From Nostoc sp. CENA543 (lineage in GTDB: Bacteria > Cyanobacteriota > Cyanobacteriia > Cyanobacteriales > Nostocaceae): 64,000 nucleotides of DNA. Positions 8,160 through 17,313 of this stretch are shown here, one piece after another. The position numbers and the translations under genes were made by a program. Position 1 is the stretch's first letter; each line of letters begins with the position of its first letter. Below the pieces are notes generated by a model. It saw only the letters and a list, made by a program, of their open reading frames with translations, searched no databases and had not been told where the DNA came from. The stretch covers positions 2,046,001 to 2,110,000 of the forward strand of contig NZ_CP023278.1 in assembly GCF_002896875.1 (NCBI RefSeq), in the 5' to 3' direction.

Positions 8160-10826
8160 ATGAAACTTCTCTATCATGTTGGCATCGCTGTATTATTTGC
8201 CACATCTAATTGTTTATTTAGCAGCATTACTTTGGCTGAAGCGATCGCCACAGATAAGACTCTATCTACAGATGTTACCTCGAATGATGGGATTAATTTC
8301 ACTATTTCAGGTGGTAGTCAAGTAGGTAGTAATCTTTTTCATAGCTTTAGCCAATTTTCTGTGCCTAAAAACGGCTCGGCAAATTTTAATCATAGTGCCG
8401 ATATTCAAAATATTATTAGTCGAGTTACTGGTAACTTACCTTCTACTATTGATGGTAAAATTCAGGCTAATTCTCATGCCAATCTCTTTTTAATTAATCC
8501 CAATGGCATTATTTTTGGCCGCCATGCTCAATTAGAAATCGGTGGTTCTTTTTTTGCTACTACTGCTAACAGTTTGAAATTTGCTGATGGTACAGAGTTT
8601 TATGCTTCTCCCTCTCAAATTTCGCCTCTATTGAGTGTTAGTGTTCCCATTGGTTTACAGTATGGTAATCGCCCTGCCGCTATTCAATCGCAGGCAGTTC
8701 AATTGACTGTACAACCAAATTACACATTGGCATTAATTGGTGGTGAAGTTAATATCAATGGTGGTCAATTACAGGCGGAAAATGGGCGAATTGAACTAGT
8801 GGGAGCAGGTGCTGGTAGTGTAGTGGGATTACAACTAACACAGAACCAATCTCAACTCAGTTTACCTAGCCATTATGCAAGAGCAGATGTTTTCATTAGT
8901 AATCAAGCTCAACTAACTACCAATGGGGATGGGGGCGGTAGTATTCAACTTACGGGCAAGCAGATCACTATTGAAGATTCTCGCATTAGTGCGGAAACAA
9001 CTGGGTCTATTTCTGGAGCTAATATTACTTTAAACGCATCAGACAAGGTAATAGTTACAAGTAGTAGCACTGAGCAAACTTTTATCAATGGGTTATTTGC
9101 TGAAAATGCTGGTAGTGGTGATAGTGCAGGAATCACTATTAATACTAGAAAACTGCAAGTTAATGGAGAAGCGCGCATCTCCACTGCAACTTTTTCTGAC
9201 TCCACAGGAACAGGAGGAGATTTAACTATTAATGCTAGTGATGCAGTGAAATTAAACGGTGTTGATTCACTAGATTATTCTCTGTTTACAGGGATATCAA
9301 CAGATACCCACGGTAGCGGAATCGGGGGAAATTTAACTATCAACACGGGAAAATTAATTGTGGAAAGTGGGGCGCAAATATCAGCCGCTACTTTTAGTGA
9401 AGCTCAAGGTGGCAATTTGACTATTAATGCTGCTGAATCTGTAGAATTATTAGGTGTTTCCACTAGTGATTATTTAGCCAGTGGTTTGTACACAGCAGTG
9501 CAAGAATCAGCTAGTGGACAGGCGGGGAATTTAACAGTTAATACACAAAAGTTATTTATCCGTGATGGGGCGCAAATTTTTGCGGGTACTTCCGCCCAAG
9601 GAAATAGCGGGGATATAACTATTAATGCTAGTAGTTCTATCAATGTTAGTGGTATTTCCCCTATTTTTCAATTTGCAGGTGGAATATTCAGTAGTACAAA
9701 TCTTGATTCCAAGGGTAATTCTGGAAATATCACTATTAATACTCAGAAATTAACTGTCCAAGATGGAGCAATCATTGCTGTTGAGACATTGGGTTTAGGT
9801 AAGGGAGGACTACTGACTATCAATAGCAGTGACTCTATAGAGTTATTAGGACAAGGGGCTTTGATTACATATGGAGAAAATGCGGCTAATCCCACACCAT
9901 CATTTAGCACTATCTCTGCTGGCATTTTTAACAAAGATAATCCCAATGATGCGGGGAGTGTAGAAATTAATACGAATAAATTATTGATTCTTGGCGGTTC
10001 TCGTTTAAGGGTGGACAATGCGGGACGAGGTAAAGGTGGCAACCTGTTAGTAAGAGCGAATTCCATATTGCTGGATAATGGGGGAAATCCTGATCAGGAT
10101 GCAGGGGGGATTTTAGCCACTACTAAGTCTGGTGAAGGTGGTGATATTACACTCCAGGCGAGAGATATTTTGTTGTTGCGTAATGGTAGCCGGATTACTA
10201 CGGATGCTAAAGATGGTAGTGGTAACGGTGGCAATATCATAATTAATACGAATATATTGGTGGCTGCGGAAAATAGCGATATTACGGCGAATGCTATTCA
10301 GGGACGGGGTGGAAATATTGAAATCACTGCTAAAGGAATTTTTAATATTGAATTTCGTCCAGAATTGACTTTAAAAAGCGATATTACTGCTAGTTCTCAG
10401 TTTGGCTTGAGTGGAAATGTAGAAGTCAATACTTTAGCCGCCGATCCCAGTAAAGGAATTGTCGAGTTACCAGTTCAACCCAATGATGCTTCTGTATTAA
10501 TTAAGCAAGGCTGTGGTGCGAAAAATCCTGAAAAATTCAGTCGGTTTGTAGTGACTGGACGGAGTGGACTACCACAAAATCCAGAGGTGGCTTTGGGTAG
10601 TGACACGATTTTGGAAGATGTGCAGACAGTTCCGATTCATAGTAGCAGCGATCGCACTTCATCTACTATTGTTTCTCAAAGTCCAGCTCCGAATTACCCT
10701 AATGAAATTATCGAAGCCCAAGGGTTAGTAGTCACCCCCCAAGGCAATATTCTGCTGACAACCCAAACACCAGTTACTACCTCTCATGGTTCCGTATTTA
10801 CACCAGTGACTTGTCCGGCTCTGTAA
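8160..10826 (+). CDS. Filamentous haemagglutinin N-terminal domain exoprotein (TpsA-like)
   Basis: 888 aa. A signal peptide (MKLLYHVGIAVLFATSNCLF, ending about residue 27) is followed by a haemagglutination-activity/TPS secretion domain at about 35-190, including NSHANLFLINPNGIIFG. A long right-handed beta-helix follows, built from repeats such as GGNLTINT-x-KL-x-V-x-DGAQI. The C-terminal region has Cys residues (QGCGAKNPEKFSRF and a terminal VTCPAL). TpsA proteins are exported through a TpsB/ShlB outer-membrane pore; none is encoded in this window. The likely role is a surface adhesin or secreted matrix protein. It is transcribed away from the YtxH block. Confidence 0.85.
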   Translation: MKLLYHVGIAVLFATSNCLFSSITLAEAIATDKTLSTDVTSNDGINFTISGGSQVGSNLFHSFSQFSVPKNGSANFNHSADIQNIISRVTGNLPSTIDGKIQANSHANLFLINPNGIIFGRHAQLEIGGSFFATTANSLKFADGTEFYASPSQISPLLSVSVPIGLQYGNRPAAIQSQAVQLTVQPNYTLALIGGEVNINGGQLQAENGRIELVGAGAGSVVGLQLTQNQSQLSLPSHYARADVFISNQAQLTTNGDGGGSIQLTGKQITIEDSRISAETTGSISGANITLNASDKVIVTSSSTEQTFINGLFAENAGSGDSAGITINTRKLQVNGEARISTATFSDSTGTGGDLTINASDAVKLNGVDSLDYSLFTGISTDTHGSGIGGNLTINTGKLIVESGAQISAATFSEAQGGNLTINAAESVELLGVSTSDYLASGLYTAVQESASGQAGNLTVNTQKLFIRDGAQIFAGTSAQGNSGDITINASSSINVSGISPIFQFAGGIFSSTNLDSKGNSGNITINTQKLTVQDGAIIAVETLGLGKGGLLTINSSDSIELLGQGALITYGENAANPTPSFSTISAGIFNKDNPNDAGSVEINTNKLLILGGSRLRVDNAGRGKGGNLLVRANSILLDNGGNPDQDAGGILATTKSGEGGDITLQARDILLLRNGSRITTDAKDGSGNGGNIIINTNILVAAENSDITANAIQGRGGNIEITAKGIFNIEFRPELTLKSDITASSQFGLSGNVEVNTLAADPSKGIVELPVQPNDASVLIKQGCGAKNPEKFSRFVVTGRSGLPQNPEVALGSDTILEDVQTVPIHSSSDRTSSTIVSQSPAPNYPNEIIEAQGLVVTPQGNILLTTQTPVTTSHGSVFTPVTCPAL

Positions 10827-11289
10827 TATTACTGATTTCCAGATATATGATTCACATTTGAATATTTTCCCCAAATCAAGATAGTTTTTGTTGCCTGTTA
10901 CCTGTCCTCTAATTACGTAAATCACTCAATAATGACAGCAGCTTTATCTAGATTAATTGGTGATATTGCCAAGTTTTATCATGTTTAACAATCGGCATTT
11001 GCTAGTCTAATTAATATATCAGTGATCCCACGGTTAACAAAACTCATAAACCTTGAAGTAAAATTTACTCAACTTCATACCGAATATTGCAGCCTCGATA
11101 TTACTGTATTTGTGCTTATAAATGATTTCACAAAGGTGGGATAATTTATAAGCACAAGTACGGTTGCGGCTCAATTTTTTCAATAATTTCACTGAATATA
11201 CTTAAGGTAATTAAGTGTATTTATAGGCTCATACTGACATTATTTTTGCCAATAATGTCCAGTTTTTCATGTTCATTTTTAAGGTAGAT
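10827..11289. other. Intergenic gap upstream of the RiPP precursors
   Basis: AT-rich, no supported gene. It contains a 14-bp perfect inverted repeat (TTGTGCTTATAAAT at 11110-11123 and its complement at 11144-11157, 20-nt loop) with no T-run after it, so more likely a regulatory or MITE-remnant structure than a terminator. An ATG at 11269 is in frame with precursor 1 but lacks a good ribosome site. Confidence 0.6.
11281..11284 (+). promoter_or_regulatory. Ribosome binding site AAGG for precursor 1
   Basis: AAGG lies 5 nt before the ATG at 11290. It favours that start (MAVEKELV) over the upstream in-frame ATG at 11269. Confidence 0.55.
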
Positions 11290-11565
11290 ATGGCTGTGGA
11301 AAAAGAATTAGTAAAACCTGTAGACTCACTGATTGAAGACCTCACCGATGAGGAACTATCTAGCTGTTTTGGGGGTTGTGGGTGGTATAACCAACGAGGA
11401 AATGAATGCGAAGTGGAAACAATTAATGGCAGATATAAGATTACAGAGTATTTCTTCATCAATGGCAAATTGCATTCTTCATCCTATATCACTGATTCCA
11501 AAGCTGGTTTGTGGTATGACCCTAATGGCTCAAACAGATATAAACACCATTTACGCAATATGTAA
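11290..11565 (+). CDS. RiPP precursor peptide 1, double-glycine leader
   Basis: 91 aa. The leader carries LIEDLTDEELSSCFGG, ending in Gly-Gly at residues 28-29, the classic signature of bacteriocin-type/NHLP-Nif11-type leaders cleaved by C39 peptidases. The predicted core of 62 residues starts with Cys (CGWYNQRGNECEVET) and ends with YDPNGSNRYKHHLRNM. That tail is shared with precursor 2 (YDPNGSIRY, then RNI). Only two Cys are in the core. It lies 124 bp before precursor 2 and upstream of a fused YcaO cyclodehydratase on the same strand, so it is the probable substrate. The modified residues and the final product are unknown. Confidence 0.75.
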   Translation: MAVEKELVKPVDSLIEDLTDEELSSCFGGCGWYNQRGNECEVETINGRYKITEYFFINGKLHSSSYITDSKAGLWYDPNGSNRYKHHLRNM

Positions 11566-11673
11566 CAAATAAATATTTCATAAACCAGATAACAAGTGAT
11601 GATGTCATTGATTGCCAGAGCTAAATTCACCTGATTAAAATAAACTAGATATTAACTATAATTTGACATCAAA

Positions 11674-11680
11674 AAGGTGA
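11674..11680 (+). promoter_or_regulatory. Ribosome binding site AAGGTGA for precursor 2
   Basis: AAGGTGA is 9 nt before the ATG at 11690, which supports that start over the in-frame ATG at 11702. Confidence 0.6.
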
Positions 11681-11689
11681 TTTTAATTT

Positions 11690-11953
11690 ATGCCTCATAA
11701 TATGGCGATCGCATCATCACAAAATCTACAGATGCCTGAGAATTTAATTGCAGATTTGTCGGATGAAGAATTGGCAGCAGTCACTGGTGGCTGTAATATT
11801 CAAATCACGACTCAGAAGCGTGAAATTACAGTGATAGTAGCAGAACTACCGCAACTAGATAAAGGCTTTGTCAATGTAGATAATAGTGCTGTGAGTGTAG
11901 CTTATGACCCTAATGGCTCAATTCGCTACCAAAGTTGGATAAGAAATATTTAA
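11690..11953 (+). CDS. RiPP precursor peptide 2, double-glycine leader
   Basis: 87 aa. The leader ends NLIADLSDEELAAVTGG (Gly-Gly at 33-34), very close to the leader of precursor 1 and to NHLP/Nif11-type leaders. The core of 53 residues begins with Cys35 (CNIQITTQKREITV), has no other Cys, and ends YDPNGSIRYQSWIRNI. The core centres of the two precursors have diverged, while leader and extreme C-terminus are conserved. This suggests that both ends are recognised or modified. The fused YcaO gene begins 427 bp downstream. Confidence 0.75.
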   Translation: MPHNMAIASSQNLQMPENLIADLSDEELAAVTGGCNIQITTQKREITVIVAELPQLDKGFVNVDNSAVSVAYDPNGSIRYQSWIRNI

Positions 11954-12380
11954 ACAACCATCGGCTGTAACAATTAAGCAGATTCATCTTTCTTTGTTAT
12001 CGGCTATGATAGGCTTTGTGTGATCAATCTATCATTGGCGATCGCATTGTTTTACTCACAGTGAATGACGGGTATAAAGTAACACTCCCGTAGACTGTAG
12101 ACATCATATTTTTGAACTAGATTCTGTTCCCCGTTAGTGACTTCCCTAGATTCAGTATTTCAGGAATCAAATCATACCATTTCACGAAAAACCTGATACA
12201 GATGTAAACCCTGAAAGTTTTGCTGCATCTAAGTTTTTTAATTGCGTAAAGCCTGCGGCATAGCTGCGCTTAGAGCGTAGCGGGACGTTAGTCCATTGCG
12301 AATTGCGAATTGCGAATTGCGAATTGGTATCAGATTCCTATATCAACATAAATACTTTTCTCCTTCCTCATATCTTTGTG
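11954..12380. other. Gap between precursor 2 and the YcaO gene, with dispersed repeats
   Basis: No gene is supported. It contains a GC-rich dispersed palindromic repeat around 12247-12296 (GCCTGCGGCATAGCTGCGCT, then GCGTAGCGGGACGTTAGTCC) directly followed by an AATTGCG tandem tract (12301-12327). The same pair, in reverse order and strand, occurs at 31205-31310 and in related form at 61825-61950. Confidence 0.7.
12301..12327. repeat. AATTGCG tandem heptamers
   Basis: Four tandem AATTGCG copies. They fall within an N-terminal extension of the YcaO reading frame (start at 12303), which is why that start is rejected in favour of 12381. Confidence 0.85.
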
Positions 12381-14615
12381 ATGAAGCCAAAGTTTAAAGA
12401 GTGCTTTCATGTGGAAGTCTGTCCCCCTCGCACTGTCTTCTTACTAAGTGAAAAGGGACATTTTGTACTGAACGGGTATTTGTACTGTCTTTTAGCACCT
12501 CTACTCACAGGCGTGCATACAGTAGCAGAAATAGCTGCCCATCTTGAGGGTAAAGCGAAGATTGATGAAATTACTTATGGTTTAGAACAGTTAGAACGGA
12601 AAGGCTATATTACTAATACAGATAGCTTACCACCTGCTGAGTCTGCTTTTTGGGAATTGCTCAACCGCAATACGGAGATAGTTGATCAACGCCTGCGGTC
12701 AACTAAAGTTAGTATTACGACATTTGGTAACGTGACTGGGGAAGTCTTAGAAACCATACTTGCATCCCTCAATGTTGGAGTTGCTGATGCGGGGGAATTT
12801 AGTGTTGTACTGACAGATGATTATTTGCAACCAGGGTTAGCAGACTTCAACCGTAAGGCTTTACAAGCAAATCGTTCTTGGTTATTAGTAAAACCTATAG
12901 GTGGCGTGATTTGGATTGGCCCGATGTTTCGTCCTTATCAGACGGGATGCTGGGAATGTCTCGCGCAACGACTGCGAATTAATCGTGAAGTTGAGTCTTT
13001 TATTCAAGAACAAAAACAAAGCAACGAACCTTTATCGGTAGCGCGCGCGGCTTTAGCCTCTACTTTACAGACAGGACTGAATTTGATAGCGACAGAGGTG
13101 GCTAAATGGGTGACTCATCCAGAACACCATTCTCTGGAAGGTACTATTCTCACTTTTGATTTAATCAATCTCAATTTACAACGTCATTTTGTCGTGCGTC
13201 GTCCCCAGTGTCGTTGTTGTGGTGAATTGATGCACTTGGCGCATACACAACCGCAACCATTGCTATTAACTGACAGGAAGAAGCAGTTAGTTGATGATGG
13301 TGGATATCGGCAATATTTACCTGAGTTAGCGGCGGCACAGTATGAACATCATATCAGCCCCATTACTGGGATTATTAAGCAATTATTTCAACCATTTCCC
13401 TATAATGAGCTAGTCCACGCCTATGTTGCAGAACATTGTTTACCTATAGCTAGTAAGGAATTAAAAGATTTAGGTAAGGCGGCGCGTCCTAAAAGTTTTG
13501 GCAAGGGTAAAACGGCAGCACAGGCAAAAATGAGTGCTGTGGGAGAAGCCATAGAACGCTACTCAGGTACTTACACAGGGGAAGAAATCACCATCAAAGC
13601 CACCTATGCCCAGTTGGGAGAATTAGCAATTCATCCCCATGACTTAATGCAGTATAGTGCAGATCAGTACCGCGATCGCCAGATTTGGAATCAGCAACAC
13701 CATATTATTCAATGGGTTGCAGATCCCTTTAATGCCAGTGAAGTGATTGATTGGACACCTATTTGGTCACTAACTCAGCAAAAATTTAAATACATTCCTA
13801 CAGCCTATTGTTATTATGGCTATCCTCTGGCGGAAAATCACTGCTTTTGTTATGCAGATACTAACGGCACATCTGCGGGTACTTGTCAAGAGGAAGCCAT
13901 ACTGCAAGGATTCATGGAATTGGTAGAAAGGGATGCGGTGGCGATGTGGTGGTATAATCGCATATCTCGACCGGCGGTGAATTTGCAGAGTTTTGCAGAA
14001 CCCTATTTAAATCATCTGCAAACCTACTACCAAATTTACGGCAGAGATTTTTGGGTTTTAGATATCACAACTGATTTCAATATTCCTACTTTTGCTGCCA
14101 TTTCCAGAAAAGTGAACCATCAACCGGAAGATATTCTCTTTGGTTTTGGGACTCATTTTGATGCCAAAATTGCCCTATTACGTGCCGTGACAGAAATGAA
14201 TCAGATGGTATTTCTATCACAAGGTGCAAATCCCCATGCGTCAGCTAAGTTTACGCGTCCAGATATGCAGAATTGGTGTATGACTGCGACATTAGAAAAT
14301 CAACCTTACTTAGCTCCCAATCAGAGTTTAGCAGCGAAAACCTATGCAGACTATACACCTTATTGTAGTGATAATCTGCTGACAGATGTTTTAGCCTGCG
14401 TTGATTTAGCAGCGCGACAAGGTTTAGAAATGTTGGTGTTAGACCAAACACAACCAGATATTGGGATGTCTGTAGTCAAGGTAGTTGTTCCTGGTTTGCG
14501 CCACTTTTGGGCGCAGTTTGCACCTGGTAGGCTTTATGATGTCCCCGTAAAGTTGGGTTGGTTAAAAACACCATTACCAGAAAGCGAACTGAACCCAATT
14601 CCGATGTTTATTTAA
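12381..14615 (+). CDS. Fused RRE/E1-like/YcaO azoline cyclodehydratase (TOMM biosynthesis)
   Basis: 744 aa from ATG 12381 (MKPKFKECFHVEV). Residues 1-85 resemble the winged-helix peptide clamp (RRE). About 110-300 form the E1/ThiF-like C-protein part with two Cys pairs for structural zinc, CWEC at 190-193 and CRCC at 277-280. About 330-744 is the YcaO domain with the ATP-binding blocks KMSAVGEAIERYSGTY and CQEEAILQGFMELVERDA. The C-terminus is PIPMFI, resembling the PxPxP tail of YcaO cyclodehydratases. The fused C-D order and length match PatD/TruD/LynD, which make azolines from Cys/Ser/Thr using ATP. No PatA/PatG protease, dehydrogenase or exporter is nearby, and the precursors are not PatE-like. 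Confidence 0.88.
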   Translation: MKPKFKECFHVEVCPPRTVFLLSEKGHFVLNGYLYCLLAPLLTGVHTVAEIAAHLEGKAKIDEITYGLEQLERKGYITNTDSLPPAESAFWELLNRNTEIVDQRLRSTKVSITTFGNVTGEVLETILASLNVGVADAGEFSVVLTDDYLQPGLADFNRKALQANRSWLLVKPIGGVIWIGPMFRPYQTGCWECLAQRLRINREVESFIQEQKQSNEPLSVARAALASTLQTGLNLIATEVAKWVTHPEHHSLEGTILTFDLINLNLQRHFVVRRPQCRCCGELMHLAHTQPQPLLLTDRKKQLVDDGGYRQYLPELAAAQYEHHISPITGIIKQLFQPFPYNELVHAYVAEHCLPIASKELKDLGKAARPKSFGKGKTAAQAKMSAVGEAIERYSGTYTGEEITIKATYAQLGELAIHPHDLMQYSADQYRDRQIWNQQHHIIQWVADPFNASEVIDWTPIWSLTQQKFKYIPTAYCYYGYPLAENHCFCYADTNGTSAGTCQEEAILQGFMELVERDAVAMWWYNRISRPAVNLQSFAEPYLNHLQTYYQIYGRDFWVLDITTDFNIPTFAAISRKVNHQPEDILFGFGTHFDAKIALLRAVTEMNQMVFLSQGANPHASAKFTRPDMQNWCMTATLENQPYLAPNQSLAAKTYADYTPYCSDNLLTDVLACVDLAARQGLEMLVLDQTQPDIGMSVVKVVVPGLRHFWAQFAPGRLYDVPVKLGWLKTPLPESELNPIPMFI

Positions 14616-14718
14616 GTGGGCATGGGGCAAGCAGGAAGTGTGGGAGGTGTGGGAGGATAGGGAAGAAATCTTTCCCCCCTCCCTCTCTCCCCACACTCCC
14701 CACACTCCCCAGTCCCCA

Positions 14719-15747
14719 TTACCCCAAAGTCCCCCGCTTAATTTGTTCACTTTCGATAGCTTCAAATAAAGCGCGAAAATTGCCTTCTCCGAAGCCTTGT
14801 GCTTGAGAACGACGTTCAATAAATTCAAAGAAAAAGGTTGGTTGTCCGAAGATGGGGTGAGTGAAAATTTGCAGTAACACTCCTTGATCAGAATCTTGCT
14901 GCCAGTCTACTAGAATTTCTTGTTGTGCGATCGCTGTTAATTCTACAGGTGATAGGGGTAGTCCTGGGCGATTTTGGAGTTGTTTGTAATAGGTTTGGGG
15001 GACTGAGAGTAATGATAAACCACGCTGACGAAATTGGGCGATCGCTTGGATAAGATTGGCTGTTTTGAGGGCGATGTGCTGAATTCCCGCACCGCGATTA
15101 AAATCTAAAAACTCTTGAATTTGGGAATTGGGGGAGGCTGGTTCATTCACGGGTAACTGTACGCCACCTTGGGGAGAAACCATAACTTGACTGTACAAAG
15201 CCGAACGCGCAGTTTGAATTTTAAAGCTTTGACGGGGTTGAAAACCAAAAATTTTTTCATACCAATGCACGACTCGTTCTAACTCACCTGCGGCGACATT
15301 CAAAACTATATGATCGATGCCAGTAATGAGTTGATGGGGTGCAGTGGGATGGATTTCTGGAGGACTAGCAATTAAGGTATGAGTCAAACCACCCCAAGCG
15401 GCGATTTTGCTGCATTTGTAAGTTGAATTACCTACGTGGCGTTCCTCAACAGATTGTAAGACTGTAGCACCGTTAATTTCCGCATGGGCGATCGCTTCTT
15501 CCACATCTGGAACTGCAAAGGCAATATCTGCTACACCAGGAGGGTGTTGACGCAAAAATTCAGCAACTGGACTAGTAGGTAATAATGGCGAAGACAGCAA
15601 AAACTTGACCACACCACTTTTTACCGCTTCTGTGCAAGTGTGGAAAGAATGGATACTAGCTACTGATGTGAACCCCAGGTAGTTGACAAACCAATCTCGC
15701 CAGACTTTGGCATCTTCTACATAAAAGTGTACGTGATCAATTTTCAT
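14719..15747 (-). CDS. hppD: 4-hydroxyphenylpyruvate dioxygenase
   Basis: 342 aa, the usual bacterial length. This non-haem Fe(II) enzyme converts 4-hydroxyphenylpyruvate to homogentisate (tyrosine breakdown; plastoquinone/tocopherol precursor supply). It has two vicinal-oxygen-chelate domains: about 1-130 begins MKIDHVHFYV, and about 140-320 carries the metal ligands His146 (GIDHIVLN), His224 (GIQHIALKT) and Glu308 (FFFEFIERR). The C-terminal GFGEGNFRALFEAIE helix is intact. It is convergent with the YcaO gene, separated by a G-rich repeat gap. Confidence 0.93.
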   Translation of the reverse strand: MKIDHVHFYVEDAKVWRDWFVNYLGFTSVASIHSFHTCTEAVKSGVVKFLLSSPLLPTSPVAEFLRQHPPGVADIAFAVPDVEEAIAHAEINGATVLQSVEERHVGNSTYKCSKIAAWGGLTHTLIASPPEIHPTAPHQLITGIDHIVLNVAAGELERVVHWYEKIFGFQPRQSFKIQTARSALYSQVMVSPQGGVQLPVNEPASPNSQIQEFLDFNRGAGIQHIALKTANLIQAIAQFRQRGLSLLSVPQTYYKQLQNRPGLPLSPVELTAIAQQEILVDWQQDSDQGVLLQIFTHPIFGQPTFFFEFIERRSQAQGFGEGNFRALFEAIESEQIKRGTLG

Positions 15748-15923
15748 ATATTCTCAAAATCTAGCACCACAGCTAATATCATTGTAGATTTTGTGGTTAT
15801 CACTAAATTTTTGAGTCTTGCCTAAGCAATAATTATCCAGACATTATTCATGATTTTTCCCACTTGCTCTTAGGGACATAGGTATTAAGGATGAATTATC
15901 TCCAAACTCTTACACAACTGGTT

Positions 15924-17207
15924 CTATAAATTGACACATCCTAAAGGCTGATTTTGAGAATTAGTGATTTCATACTCTTTACCGTCGAAATTCAAGGTGA
16001 ATAGGGATGATGACTGCAAAAACTTGATAAAACTAGAACCAAGTTTTAACTTTTTGATAATTGCATTCGGAGATTGCCCACATTTTCTTTGTAATTCGGT
16101 GCTGAGTTTAGATACAGATAATTTATCTTGAGCAGATTTGGTATAATTGGCAATAATTTCTAGCAGTATTTTTTCTAACTCTGTTTGGGAGTTAATTTCT
16201 TGAGGTGAAGCTTTTGTAGTTGGTGTAGTTGTCTGGGTGTAGTTATCTGGTGGTAATTTCTTTTCTTCTTTAGCTGGTTGTTCATACTGCAATTCTAAAT
16301 GACATCGCTCTTGAAATAGATGGGCGATCGCCACCAGATTATTTAGTTTCGCCTCAATAGATTCTTGCTCAGATTTAATCAGGCTTTCTATTTTATGTAC
16401 CACATCTGCCAAGGAAGGAATTTCACTAGATGACGACAGAGAATAGAAAATATATTTTCCAGTATTGCGATTTTCTATATGTAAATTCTGACCTTGTCTG
16501 CGTACCCAATACACTATCAAACCCTGATTTTGCAGGGCATTACATAAATGATTTAAAATACCATCTCCAGAACAGACAAATATTTCCCTAGCATGAGGGT
16601 AATAACTTAAAATATTTGCACCTACAGTCATCATTTTCGCATCTGCACCATCTTTGCCATCAGGTACATGAACAAGTTGATAACCACGTTCATATAAATC
16701 CACATCTTGCTTGCCCAGACTAGTATTTTTCCAGTTAGCAAAGCCTATTTTGACTTGGAGAGGATATTTGCCTACACTAGCTAGAAAATTTTCAAGTTCA
16801 GCATTAATTTTCAAGTTCTCCACATCCAATAATAATACAGCTATGCCTGATGTTTCTGAAGTTGATTTCTGTTGAATTTGCTGCTGAATTCTCTGCACAA
16901 ATTCCCAGACAGCCGGAGATTCTAAATAACCACTATCTAAGAAACTCCGGATTATTTCTTCCAAGAAAATGCCACTCAAACCACCATGAAGATTTTGTGG
17001 TTGAGATGTTTCTGTCATCAGTTCTGGTGCTGGGGAAACTGATATGTGATTATGTCCATTGCTATCAGTTATCAACTCATCTGCGGGAGTATGAGGTAAT
17101 ACATACTCTAGAAATTGTTTACCACAATTTTTACACAGGTAATTTTGCTTACCCTTGCGATGACCATTCTTGCGGTATGAGGTTGATGCACAATGAGGAC
17201 ATTTCAT
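15924..17207 (-). CDS. Zinc-ribbon / NYN (LabA-like PIN) / LOTUS domain protein
   Basis: 427 aa from ATG 17207. Residues 1-36 carry an InsA/IS1-type zinc ribbon (CPHC...CKNCGKQF). About 115-280 form a NYN/PIN-like nuclease domain with conserved acidic residues (LLLDVENL, DGADAKMM, CSGDGIL). The C-terminal 85 residues (LEKILLEIIANYTKS, KLSTELQRKCGQSPNAI) look like an OST-HTH/LOTUS RNA-binding domain. NYN-LOTUS proteins are predicted RNases acting on structured RNA. The extra transposase-like zinc ribbon at the N-terminus is unusual. The gene diverges from the cytochrome b gene. Confidence 0.8.
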   Translation of the reverse strand: MKCPHCASTSYRKNGHRKGKQNYLCKNCGKQFLEYVLPHTPADELITDSNGHNHISVSPAPELMTETSQPQNLHGGLSGIFLEEIIRSFLDSGYLESPAVWEFVQRIQQQIQQKSTSETSGIAVLLLDVENLKINAELENFLASVGKYPLQVKIGFANWKNTSLGKQDVDLYERGYQLVHVPDGKDGADAKMMTVGANILSYYPHAREIFVCSGDGILNHLCNALQNQGLIVYWVRRQGQNLHIENRNTGKYIFYSLSSSSEIPSLADVVHKIESLIKSEQESIEAKLNNLVAIAHLFQERCHLELQYEQPAKEEKKLPPDNYTQTTTPTTKASPQEINSQTELEKILLEIIANYTKSAQDKLSVSKLSTELQRKCGQSPNAIIKKLKLGSSFIKFLQSSSLFTLNFDGKEYEITNSQNQPLGCVNL

Positions 17208-17313
17208 TTTATTCTTCAGCACTGCTTGTGCTGATGATTACCTCTAAGTATGTGATTTGAAAAGTTTGCTTCACATTTTTTAATATAATTGTCTCACCCT
17301 AACATTTAATTCT

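Noticed and set aside
12303-12380. N-terminal extension of the YcaO gene
   Set aside because: Begins within AATTGCG repeats; the RRE-like domain starts cleanly at MKPKF (12381).
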